From the NCBI GenBank assembly GCA_000149265.1, contig CH003129.1, forward strand, positions 58,072-122,071: a stretch of 64,000 nt of DNA. The letters are read 5' to 3'. The notes below the pieces were generated by a model that saw only the letters and a list, made by a program, of their open reading frames with translations, was not told where the DNA came from and ran no database searches. Positions within the stretch are counted from its first letter, which is position 1; each line of letters begins with the position of its first letter. Positions 33,701-45,700 of this stretch are shown here, piece after piece. The DNA is from Ciona savignyi (lineage: Eukaryota; Chordata; Ascidiacea; Phlebobranchia; Cionidae). The translations under genes and the position numbers were made by a program.

Positions 33701-36700
33701 TTTACCTTCTCCTCTCCTTTTAGTTTTACCCCAAATTAGTATCAAGGCAATCTAAACCCCGCATTCACAGGTCTCCGAACTTTTCCATGACGTCAGCATA
33801 GGAAACGCGCTACACATTTCGTTGATCCGACTGGTTCTACTGGAAGGAGACGAGGTAAGCGATGTCACCAAGTCTAGAACCCATGACCATTGCCATGTAC
33901 AATATAAATAATGAACTTCATCCCTATCATACGCCCCGCTTAGCTATAACGTTTCTTATCCCAGATCTTTATATTTCCTGCTTCCCGCCCATTTTCTATT
34001 CAGTCCTTTAAACAGGATGGCTGTCTTTGTACCAGGGAATCAGATAAAAGTGGGGGAGGTTATAAAATTGGAGGTCGTCAGATTACCTGGTTCCCACAGT
34101 CGGGTTACCGGTGCTTGTGTAATGTGTTGAATACGCCGGATATATTGCAAACTTTTGTGTAATGTGTTGGATACTATACGAATATATATATATATATATA
34201 AATGTTCTGTAAACTCTTTATGTAAAATAATTTGTGTTTGACCTGTTTTATTCCTGTTTATTCATTTATAAGTGAGTTTAGGCCTAAAATAATGTTGTGG
34301 TTTGAGATATTATGTGTTTTTAAACGACCAAAAAAGTTCTGCTATGAATATGTGGGCAGATCACTTGTAAAGAATGTTTGCCTAAGAAATCACGCAACGG
34401 TTTTTGACGAAAACGTAATTCGAACATATTTCACCAATTAATATGGGGTTGTAACATTCCGAATCATTTGATTTTCATTTTCCGATGTTACGGTCTATTT
34501 AATCACGCGCTTGTCGCCATTTTCTAAGAAACTTGTAAAAGTGTCCGTGTGGGCGCTCGACAAACATTACAGACAATATAAGGTATTTGCGAAATACCAC
34601 CAGACATCTCGAAAGGTCGTTTCGGCGATCGCTCTTGCATTGCCGCGTCGAGGCGAAATGTTAAGCCTCGTTATCAATCATTTCTGTCGAATGCACCACG
34701 CGCTTATGGAAAATGTTCATCGCAACACTACAAGGAGGAAAAAGGGGAAAGTGCGCACTTAAACTATGGAAACTAATTCTAGCCATAACAATAATCTCAA
34801 CCCCAGAACTAGCTCTAACTTTAACTCCAGCCCCTACACTTACCTTAATGTAATAATTTATAATATAGCGTGTAGTTTCCCTTACTCCCCCCCTTTGCCC
34901 TCCTTGTAGTTTTCCCGTTTATCGATATAATCTTCTTGTGGTTTTGTCTTTTTAATCAACGGAAACCAGTTTAATTACCTTGTAGCATCTGACCTTTTCG
35001 TATTATGTAAGGTTTGACGCATTAAACACGTCAGACGTGGTTTCAATTGATATTTAGAGACTCAGCCGACGTAAGTGCGTAAAGGAATATAATGGTAGGG
35101 TTATCGTAACGTACTTCTCACCTATATCGTCTACTAATCGCCGCCCTTTCTAAAGGGGGAAACTAAAAGGAGGGGAAGCGGGAAGGAGAAAAGACGGGAA
35201 ACTGCACATTAAAATAAAGATTAGGGCAATAGAGTTATTTTTAAAATTGGGGTGGTGTTAAGGTTAGTTCTGGGGTTAATATCAGTGTTTGGGGCAGGGT
35301 TAGAATTAGTTTCTGTAGTTTAAGTGAGCAGTTTCTATCCTTCCCTGTTTTCCTTATTTTAGTATTGCCCTTCCAAAGCGACCGCGAACGGATATGATCA
35401 TTTTAACAGTCGGCACCTGTGCCCCTTTCTCTCCCTATGCCAGCTCAATATAAAGACTGGGTGGTCATTATAAATTGGTCCACAACAAGGCATTGCATGA
35501 TTAACGTGTCTGATACTTAGCTGTTCGCTCGCTCATTTGCGTTCGTGTATTTTGGGGAGTCGGCGCCAAATTGGCAAAGTTAATGTAAACACATCGCGCT
35601 AAACAATAGTTTGAGATGTGCGCCATAGTTCCATGTGGTAGTGGTGTGGGATTAAAGTGTGCTTCTTATCACGAAGCTGTTTTAACGGCCTACTGTCCGA
35701 CCAAATATCGAGTCTTTTGCGTTGTACTTTAATATGCAATGCGGTTTCGACGAGAATAGTTTAAATACTTTTTTTGCCACGTTTTAATCGACTCCGTGGA
35801 AGAGACGCATATTATACGTATTATTTGGTATAATGGTAAAATCTACTCATTTTTGGTGTACTGGTGTAATGGTAAAACGTTTATAATGGACTTTAATTTT
35901 GGGATGTATCGTGTAATGAACGAGAATACGGGTATAACGGTAAAAAAGAATGCCGAAAGGGCGCATACCATACTCTAGAATTTTCACCAAAGGGTGCTTG
36001 GACATCGAATAAAAGCACCATAAAATCGGGGTAAAAGCTATGTTTAAGTGCTCTGTAATGTATAAAAAGCGCAATACATCAATCAATAAATAATAAAATT
36101 TTCGATAAAACAACGAAAGTAAATTCTTAGAACCCATTAATCTGCTGGATTCGGATAATGTTCGTTAAGTTCCTTGCCCAAGAACACAACCGACTACCTG
36201 GCGACCAGTTTCGTACCTGCAACCCTTCGGCTGAAAGGCGAGGCACTAATCCACCAGACTAATCAGCCGGTCCAATACCAACCTAAAAACGACCGATAAA
36301 TCGGATTCAACCAGCGGATATTGACTTCCACAGAAAGGCTTAAAGATCACTCAACACGCAGAGAAGACTTTGGACAGTTTCTGCCGGTGGGCGAAGCGGA
36401 TGAACCCGAAGAACGACAACCATGCAAGTCACCACGACGTGGCGGTGTTGCTTACAAGGTGAAGATTTGTTAAAACGTTTTTGGTTTTGTGCGGTCGTGT
36501 GGCCGAATGGTTAATGCGACCGATACATATACCGAATTATATGCAAAAAACGGTCTCAGCAACGAGCCCATTAGGGGTTCGAAACTAAGTACAATAAAAA
36601 CAAGTTTTTAGCACGTTTTTTCAAACCCATGATGAGCTCGAAAAAAATAAGTGTGACCGAATGGTTAGCGCGACCGATACATATATCGGACTTTTATACA

Positions 36701-39700
36701 AAAAAAACGGCACTTTTGAATCCATGATGGGATCGTTATAAAGTTCGTTTTTTTATGTAATTCGTTCGTGTAAATGGTCGTAAGGCCAATTAATAAACCA
36801 AGATTAATTACTGTATGGCATAAAAAACAACAACTTAATGACGAGCCCATTATGGGTTCGAAACTTAGCCCGGTAAAAAAAACTGACCCAGTGCTTAGCC
36901 GAACACGGGTTTTAAACATAAAATTTCATATAATTACACCCCTACCTATCCACCAACGATGGTAAACTACATCTTAATCGCCATTGTGCGAGCGTGTTTG
37001 CGACGAGCTACGAGAATTTATTGATTTCTATAAAACGTGTTCGTTGTAAAGAGAAGAGCGATAAATGTTGTGTACATTGCTATTGCAATCTGGGTCGTGT
37101 AAGCAATGCTCAGTTTTTTTGCTGGAAATGTACCTTTATCCAACAACATGCTGAACAAAAATTATGTCATCGCCCACTTTTAAATAAGTATCAAAAACTG
37201 GGCAACGCCAAAGCTAGGCAAAGCGGGAAGGAAGGAAGGGGAAAAACTGCTCCCTTAAACTATGAAAACTTATTTTAACCCTTCCTTAAACGCTGATCTC
37301 AACCCCAGAAGTAACTTCTAACCCCATGTTTAAAACTTACTCTAAAGCCCTAATCTTCATTTTAGTATGTAGTTTCCCTCCTTCCCGCCTTCCCGCTTTC
37401 CCTCTTTTTAGTTTTCTCCTTAAAAACTATATTACAGAGGGTATTGTGAACTTATTGGTGTTAACCTTTTTTCTGACCGAAACATAACCGATTCTATACA
37501 AAACCGGTCTTATTAAAAACATAAAGAGTTCAAAACTTAGCCCGGGAAAATAAAACCCTTTTTCCCGCAGACGAAACATCTGTAGCCGGTCGTGTAACCC
37601 ATTGGTTAACGTGACCAATACATAGCCGATTCTATACAAAAACAGTCTTCTTAAGGAGTCTATCAAGAGTTCTAAACCTTGCCCGGGAAAATGAAACCCT
37701 TTTCTCCGCAGACGGAATATCTGCAGTCGGTCGAACAAATCGTGCGAAACCCTTGGACTTGCTCACGTCGCCGGGATGTGTCAATCGCACAGAAGCTGCA
37801 ACGTCAACCAAGACACGGGACTTTCCCTCGCATTCACAGTGGCACACGAGCTCGGACACAAGTGGGTTCCGAACTTGCACGTAGTCTAGTGGTTTAAGTA
37901 CAGAGATCATGACCTAACAGGCGCTAGTTCGATATCCACCGTTACCCCGTTTTGTGCACGGTTTTTCTTAATGTCAATTAACGGACATTGACGGACCCAG
38001 TGATTTTAAACGGTTAGAACACATTTTGAATACCTTACACATTACAATAGCTCTGGTAGCATGGCTGCGGTCACTATATAATCTGGTGTCATTTACTATA
38101 ATGCTCCCATCGTTCTCCAAGAACGATAAGAAAGTAAATATCACCTCCTTTTGACCGTATTTTTGTTAGGGCTTCATTTATGGTTATCCAGGTTTCCAAT
38201 TTACGGCGTCTGATATCCTCCCTTTTCACTTGTATTCGGGAGGTCTGTCGCTGGGACGGCCGCCATGTTCAGCATTAGTCACGTTTTCCGCTATGTAAAC
38301 TTGGTATGGCTGTAAAATGTGTCGGTATAGTGACGTCATAATACATCCGCGCACATCCCAACCACCCAAGGAGAGCAAAGCTGTTTAAAGTTGTATTTCA
38401 GGCATAACGGTAATTTTGAGGGTAAATGAGCCCTAAATTTTAACAACTTTCCTCGCCCATCACCCGCAGACCAATTTAAAATGCGACTTGAGACAAAATT
38501 TTATAGTGTTTGTGTTACACTTTTAGGCGGGGTTCTCGATAACCTGTAGTCAGCAGCTCTCAGCGTTGTGTATAAAACGCTTGTATTAGTGTAATCAGCA
38601 TAAAACACAACCTAAAGCATACTACAACAGGTCATATAAAAGCAATTAGGTGGGCAATGTGCTAATGTCTAACGGTTTTTAGCGGGAAAGATAAAGGCGA
38701 CAAGTAATAATTATTAACAGTTGGTCATGCCATCATAATTTAATCAACGCATTACGCACCGATGCAAACGCACGAAGATAAGACATTGTAAACATTTGCT
38801 ACATAAATTCTCACAATCTGATTAAAATTTTTTTTTGGTATATTATCATTTGTAAAAAAACATTTTAAATAAAATACAGGGTTTCGTAGTTTATATATAA
38901 CGCATTAATATTTCCCACTTTATCGGTGTAGTCACGAGTGTCTTTTTAGTATTGATGGGTTAGTTTATCGTGTAGAAGGTACTGTCCGAAGGCCTATTTA
39001 CCTACCGAAGTTATCCGAAGGTCTAATGATTATCCGAAGTTATCCGAAGGTCTAATGATTATCCGAATTTATCCGAAGGCCTAATTACTTTCCGAAGTTA
39101 TTCGAAGGCCTAATTATCTACCGAAATTGTTTTAAAGGCCTAATTAATTATATATCAAGCAGGGGCCTCTTTTATTTAAACTTGGTTAAAGTAGTTAAAA
39201 CTTGGGCTTCAGTCTAATTTTCTTGCAATGTGTATCTTTCAATTTGTTCGCCTCATTTACACTGTATGTATAGTCAACAATACAGCACATAATATGTGCA
39301 CTCCCAATATTTATTCCTATAGGCCAAATTACTTGGATCAAATCCAGACAGTTACAATTACATCAAGCCATTGACTACCCAATGACCTTCCAAATCAATT
39401 AAGGAACACATTTATTCGATTTTCAAAGCATTGGATCATGTAGTCGACCCGCCATTTGCAAGTCTGGCATCGATTTTCGCTACAGCGAAGTCCATGTATA
39501 ATTCATGATCTCAAGTCTGGGGTATCGGGTTACATACCGCTCGCCATAGCGCGGGTAACTGATTGGAAATTGAGAGACGAGAGGCAAACCACTGCACGGT
39601 GATTTGCTTCGCTGTCAGCTTCGCCGGCGTTTTTCAAACTTTATTTGGACGGAGCATTTTCGTTTAAAAAACTCGTTCATCCCCATTTTAAAGCTGAGTA

Positions 39701-42700
39701 AGATCCCTGCGTTATGTAGAGAAATCTAATTTAAAAAAATCTTCAGAGAATTTTCGTTAAAAAAACCGTAAAAATCTTCACGTTCGACTAATTTTTAACT
39801 GGTGCAGTGCTCACAAACATACACGTCTTATTATCAAGGAATAACATATCAACCTTCACATAATTTATTGGGTAATGTCGCCAAGCTGTTAGAGAAATGT
39901 ATAATATTTTGTTTGTTAGGCTATTTGATTAAAACAGGACATATACAATTTATTATTCCCGTGTTTGGATTAATTTGGAATTGTTTTTAAGTTTCGCGAT
40001 GCACCACGACGGGCAGTTCAACAGCTGCAAACCTGACGAGACATCCCCGAGAGTGATGACGCCTCATCTCACGTCCAACAACCTCCCGATGCAGTGGAGT
40101 ACTTGCAGCAGGGAGTATATCACCCGCTTCCTCGAGTGAGTGGTTTGCTTGTCGGATGTTAACAGTTGGCGCTTACTAGGAGGGTTCGGCTGATTTAAAA
40201 GGAAAACGAAGACCATTACAAATACCAATTTTTACCAAAAAAACGGTCTAGGTATTGATCATGGGTTCGAAACTTAGGTCGGTAAAAGAATAACGAAAAG
40301 AAGATTGTCAAAATACTGTCGTGAATGGTTAACGCGACTGATACATACGCCAATTTTATACAAAAAAAGGTTTTGGTCACGAGTCCATCATGGGTTCAAA
40401 ACCTATAGCCCGGTAAAAAAAGGAAATTGTCGAAAATACGATTGTGTGGCCGAATGGTTAACGCGACCGATATTTATAGACTTCTGTACAAAAACAAACT
40501 CAAGTGACAAGCCCATTAAAGATTCGAAACTTAGCCTAAAAAAAATTGTAAAAAATTCGGTTGTGTGTCCGAATGGTTAAGTGCGAGCGATTCTTGTACA
40601 GAATTCCCTTAAAACCATCTTATCGAGGTCACCATTGCGGGTTCGAATATCTTTGTAAAAATATGGTCGTGAATATCTGACTTCGGCTAGTTTCCTGTGG
40701 CGGCGTTTCTTCGCTTTGATGTCTGAACGAAATGCTCCAATATTTCTCGCTGATTGTGAATAGGATATGCCTTGCGGTACGCGTTGCTGCTTGTATAACT
40801 TGCCCAAAATGCCAGTGTGGTTAGCTACATGAGCGACCATGCAAAATGCCTTTCTCTATTCCAATGTCCGTAACATCACCAAACAACTTACTAAGGGCTT
40901 CACTAATCTGCGGGACAGTGGGCGGCACAACATTCTATATCACGAGCGGAGCAAAGTATTTCCGTCACTAATATGAGCGGGACGGATTATAGGGTTATAT
41001 TATGATTCCACCTACTGTTATAGTCCGTCCCGCTCATGTTAGTGACGAAATACCCCGTCCCGCTCATTGTAGTGACGGAAACACCCCGTCCCGCTCATGT
41101 TATTGGCGGAAACACCCCCCTGCTAATTTTAGTGACGGAAATACCTCGTCCCGCACATGTTAGTGACGAAAACACCCCGTCCCGATAATTTTAGTGACGG
41201 AAATACCTCTCCGCCCCTCATTCCAGTGTCCCACAGAATAGAGTCTCATGCCACTGTCTAGTAGAATAGTTATGCCCCTTACCCATAACTCCACTGACCT
41301 GTGAACCCCTTTCCAGTCGAAACTGGGGCTTCTGTCTGATGGACCCCCCCTCACCGAGTCTCACCCCCTTCCCTTACCCCTCCGAGCTCCCTGGGGTGTT
41401 ATACGGCGCGGACCACCAATGCAAACTCATGTTTGGACCCAAATCACGTCACTGCAAGGGATTGGATGTGAGTCACGTTGGTATAACCCTAGGTCGTTAA
41501 ATCCGATTCTCTCTGAGTAATATAGCCGTCTATTTATACACTTGTTTAAAGGTAGAGCTAAAAGGAGGGAAGGAGGAAAAGTGAACACTAAAATGAAGAT
41601 TAGGACATTAGAGTTAGTTTTAAACATAGGGTTAAAGATATGGTTAGTTCGGGGGTTAAGAGACGTGTTTATGACAGGGTTAAAATTATTTTGCATTGTT
41701 TTAGTGACCACTTTCCCTCCTTCCATCTTTCCCTTCTTATAGTGTTGCAATTTTTTAAGCCTTCGAGCATTTTACGCCGCTCGATTTCGAGCTGCAGCAC
41801 ATTCCAAGCTGTTGTTGCGATTTCAAGTGCGTCGTTGACAGCTCGACCACACCGCCCTGTGTAATCCCACCGTTAACATTGTACAGGACATGTGCAACCG
41901 CTTGTGGTGCTTGTACCGAGGCAGCTGCCGGTCGAGACTGCATTCCGCGGTCGAAGGAACAAAGTGTGGCCGCGGAAGGGTAAGTTTGCGTCCTTTCTCG
42001 TTTAAAAGCAAAAACGCGATATTTTAACTAAAATTAAAACCCAAATACATTAAAAACGATATTAAGTAAAATTGCCGATTTTTTCAAAAGTAATATTGGC
42101 TATTTAGGGTATTCGAATTTAAAAGGATAGTTTTAGCGGTCTGCTGGCAGTGTACGGTTTTGGGATCGAAACCAGTCGATAGATGTCGGCTGTGTCCTTC
42201 ACCTATAACCAAAACAAGGCACTTAGCAGACATCACCTATAACCAGTGGTTTAATGTACTGAACGAAAAAAACGCCTGAATACCATACGACACACTGCAA
42301 TATTTACGGTAATCGTCGTTTGGCAGTGGCACACGGTAGTCTGGCGATTGACAGTGTGATAACGACTCATTCTATTACGTGTCTATAATCGTGTTTCCAA
42401 TACTGTCGTGTGGCCGAATGGTTAATACCGACTATACAAAAAAAACGTCCAAGAACGAGATGATCATGAATTCGAACCTTAGCCCGGTAAAAAAAAGTGT
42501 TTTCGAGGCTTGTGTTGTGTGCCTTTTGTTTGCGGTCCCTACTATTTTGTACAGCTCTTTTAATCGCTGATTGCAGTACCAGTAACAATCAGCACGTTGC
42601 AACAAGTTGGTCCTGTTATCAAAATCCGATGAAAATATATTCCACCCCCGCAGTGGTGCTTCGGCGGGAGGTGTGTTCGCGTTGGTGATCGGCCCTCCGC

Positions 42701-45700
42701 GGTGGACGGGCAATGGAACGCCTGGAGTAGCTGGAGTCGCTGCTCCCGGTCGTGTGGTGCCGGTATCACGTCTTCTGAGCGGCATTGCGACAAACCGGTC
42801 CCGAGACACGGCGGGAGCTATTGCCTGGGCGAGCGGAAGCGATACAGGACCTGCAATAAATGGGTAAACAAATCGATCGCGCTGATAACACTCGAAGTAA
42901 TGATTCATGGCTGCATACAGGCTGTAATCCACTTTATTTATTCAGCAATATTCGCTACAAAGCATCTAGTAATGGGCAACGCTCAGCTTGCTAGGCATTA
43001 TGGTTCAGACGATTAAAGCTTCACCTTTCCTGCGAATGATGGATGGTTGCAATAAACCAGTCGTCGGTTTTGTCATTAGGCAATACACGGACGTCGCATG
43101 AACCTAGTGGATTATAATAGATTGAACTAAAACAGTGGAAACGTCTTAGTCATATACAACGCACTGCAATGTATTTGATAACTTGCACGAGGTGATCTGA
43201 AAATTGCCCGTGGGATAACGGTCTTGCGTTTCTCATTATAAGGATGGAAGTTCAACATTCCATCGTGTACGGTCGTGTGCCCGAATGGTTAACGCGACCG
43301 ATACATATATCAACAACTTAAAAAAGTTGGCTAAAAAAAAAACTTGACTCGGTAAAAAAATGTAAACAAAAAACAATTTATCGTGTACGGTCGTGTGGAC
43401 GAATGGTTAACGCGACCGATACATATTCCTACTTATACAAAAACCGTTTAAGTGATGAGCCCATCCTAGGTTCGAAACTTAGCCCGTAATAGAACTTTGA
43501 CGAACGTGTATTTGTAGCATTTTCTACTTTCCCCCAGGCGTGTGGCAAAACCAACAGCACCGCGTCTTTCAGAGAGCAGCAATGCGCTGCGTTCAACGAC
43601 GTCCCGTACAAGAACAAGACCTACTCGTGGCTACCAGTCAATAGCGCAGGTATGTTTGTTAGTCAGAGTTCTTAAAAGCCTGTAGTCAGCATCTTTCCAA
43701 TTTATGTATAAAGTGCATGTATTCATCATGTAAGCAGTATAAAATCACAACTAACTTTAAAACACAATGCAACGGTATATTAAATCAAATGAGCGGTAAA
43801 GTCTAACGGTTTTTGGTGGGTAAGATAACTATAAATGCGACAGGTAATTATTATTAAAAAGTTGATTACTAGGGCATAATCAAGCAATTAGCGCACGCAC
43901 CAATATCACGTACAAAGATAAAACATGTTACATGTTGACGTATACTCCTGCGTCATTTAAGTACCCAAAGATCTGTCTGGCCGAACGGTTAACGCGACAG
44001 ATACATATATACCGACCGATACAAAAACGGCTCAAGTGTAGATCCCATCATGGGTTCGAAACTTGGCACCATAAAAAAAGTAACTACAAATTTGTCCACG
44101 GGTTTTGTCCTTGAAAAAGTAGTTACCGGAAAGTTTCTTGATCCAGTGGTTTTAAATGATACGTTTAAATTTTAAGCTGTTTTAAATACTGAACACACTG
44201 CAATAGCTTAACTGCGGTATTTTGAAGATCAGGATAGGCTATTCATTTTTATCCCGTGAATGGGAAAACCAAGGGGGTTATCACACGTGCAATCGTCAGA
44301 TCACTTCGCGCCCACCGTCGAGTTACCGGAGCTATTGCAGTGTGTTGTGTAAGATTCACACGCTCCTTTATTTTGGTAGAACCCATCATTCCACTGGGTC
44401 CAGGGAATGTCCATTAAGTGCCTTGCCCAAGGACACAGCCGACTAGCTAGCGACCAGTTTCATACTTGCAACTCTTCAACTGAAAGGCGACGCAAATCCA
44501 CCAAGCTAATAGGTCGGAAGATTGATCGATTAACGACTGTTGCGCTCCATCAACTAGGCTGACAGAAATGCATTTCCATCGTAAAATCTAAAACTTGATT
44601 TTCTTCATTCCAGTTTACCCGTGCGAGCTACATTGCTACACCAGGGCGGGGAAAACCCCATTTGCGGACCGTCTACGCGATAAGGTCGTCGACGGAACGA
44701 AATGTTACAACCGCGGTCGGGATATATGCGTGGATGGAATTTGCAAAGTAAATGTTTGCGCTAGCATATAGTGTGATGCATTGTACATGTACTGAGTGCA
44801 CTTTCCGCCTGTTAAATCAAATACCATTTGGCCCTTCTTTCATATTCGCTGCTGTAATCTACCGAAATTAACACAAGTACGTGTTAATACTTCTCCTTGA
44901 AAGAGGGTTTGCTGTTTATTTTTACCCACCCAAGTTTCGAACGCGTGATGTGCTTGTCAGTGGGTCAATGTTATGATGGTCATATAAGTATATGTCGCGT
45001 TAACCATTCGGTCACATAATTTGGTATAAAAACTCTCAAAAACTAGTTGTGTTGTCAGTTGCACGCGATGTTGTAAGATCACTGCTTTTCGTGGCCACTG
45101 CCCACTGCAACGTGCGAAAGAAAACAAGAGAATTAGCGTAACAGTGTATTGTATGATTCTCTCGTTTATCCCGCTGGGAGGGATATCAAAGCAGACCACG
45201 GCGCATAAAAATTGTCTGAATACACTCCACAGTGTTGACGGAGATAATACAGTTTGTTTAACTAGTGTTTGCTCTGTCTTCGACTTGATTAAGCCAATTG
45301 GAATCAGTTCGGTTGAAGCAATGAGGGCACATATATGCAGACCAAAGGATTTTATACCCTTCAATGGAAAATGCAAGTGGCGTTAACCACTGTGTAAGGC
45401 CATCGTCAGATCACCTCGCGCCCGCCGTCTGGTTACCGTTGCTATTACAGTGTTGTTTATAATTCCTTCAATTTGGTAGAACCCATTAATCTGCTGGGTT
45501 CATGCAATGTCCGTTAAGTGCCTTGCCCAAATACACAACAGACTTGCTAGCGACCATTTTCGAGCTTGCAAACATTTGGCTAAAAGGCGACGCACTAATA
45601 CACCAGCTATGGTGGCGTACATAAAGTGGAAAGTCAGGTGCGGTTCTGTGACCAAATGGTTAACGCGGCCTATAAAAAAAACGGTGTAAGGGACGAGTTT

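Larger units (their letters stand above)
37862..39991. other. ADAMTS intron inside the zinc motif: unnamed repeats, no gene
   Basis: Contains repeat E (38545-38800), a GTTATCCGAAGGTCTAATGA tandem array (38990-39150) and repeat F (39340-39490, minus). No ORF has recognisable content. Bases 38000-38500 and 39500-39980 show nothing. Confidence 0.65.
37845..40010 (+). other. ADAMTS7/12: ADAMTS zinc-binding motif, split by an intron: HELGHNFAMHHD
   Basis: HELGH (residues 429-433) ends exon 37712-37861. The split Asn codon and FAMHHD begin exon 39992-40135. The three zinc-binding His and the catalytic Glu are present. The Gly of the HExxHxxGxxHD consensus is Ala436, codon GCG at 39996-39998. A Met (VMTP) follows as in other family members. 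The intron inside the motif is 2.1 kb. Confidence 0.85.
41317..44747 (+). other. ADAMTS7/12: ADAMTS disintegrin-like domain, TSR1 and Cys-rich domain
   Basis: Disintegrin-like exons encode [41 protein letters not shown] and [14 protein letters not shown]1 (in 42654-42863) has [15 protein letters not shown] and [13 protein letters not shown]. The Cys-rich exons (43538-43649, 44614-44747) have [44 protein letters not shown]. Confidence 0.92.

Noticed and set aside
41160-41354. Minus-strand 64-residue ORF
   Set aside because: Overlaps the tandem repeat and the antisense of the disintegrin-like exon.
45144-45386. 80-residue ORF between ADAMTS exons as an extra exon
   Set aside because: No ADAMTS similarity; the known Cys-rich and spacer exons already join in phase across it.
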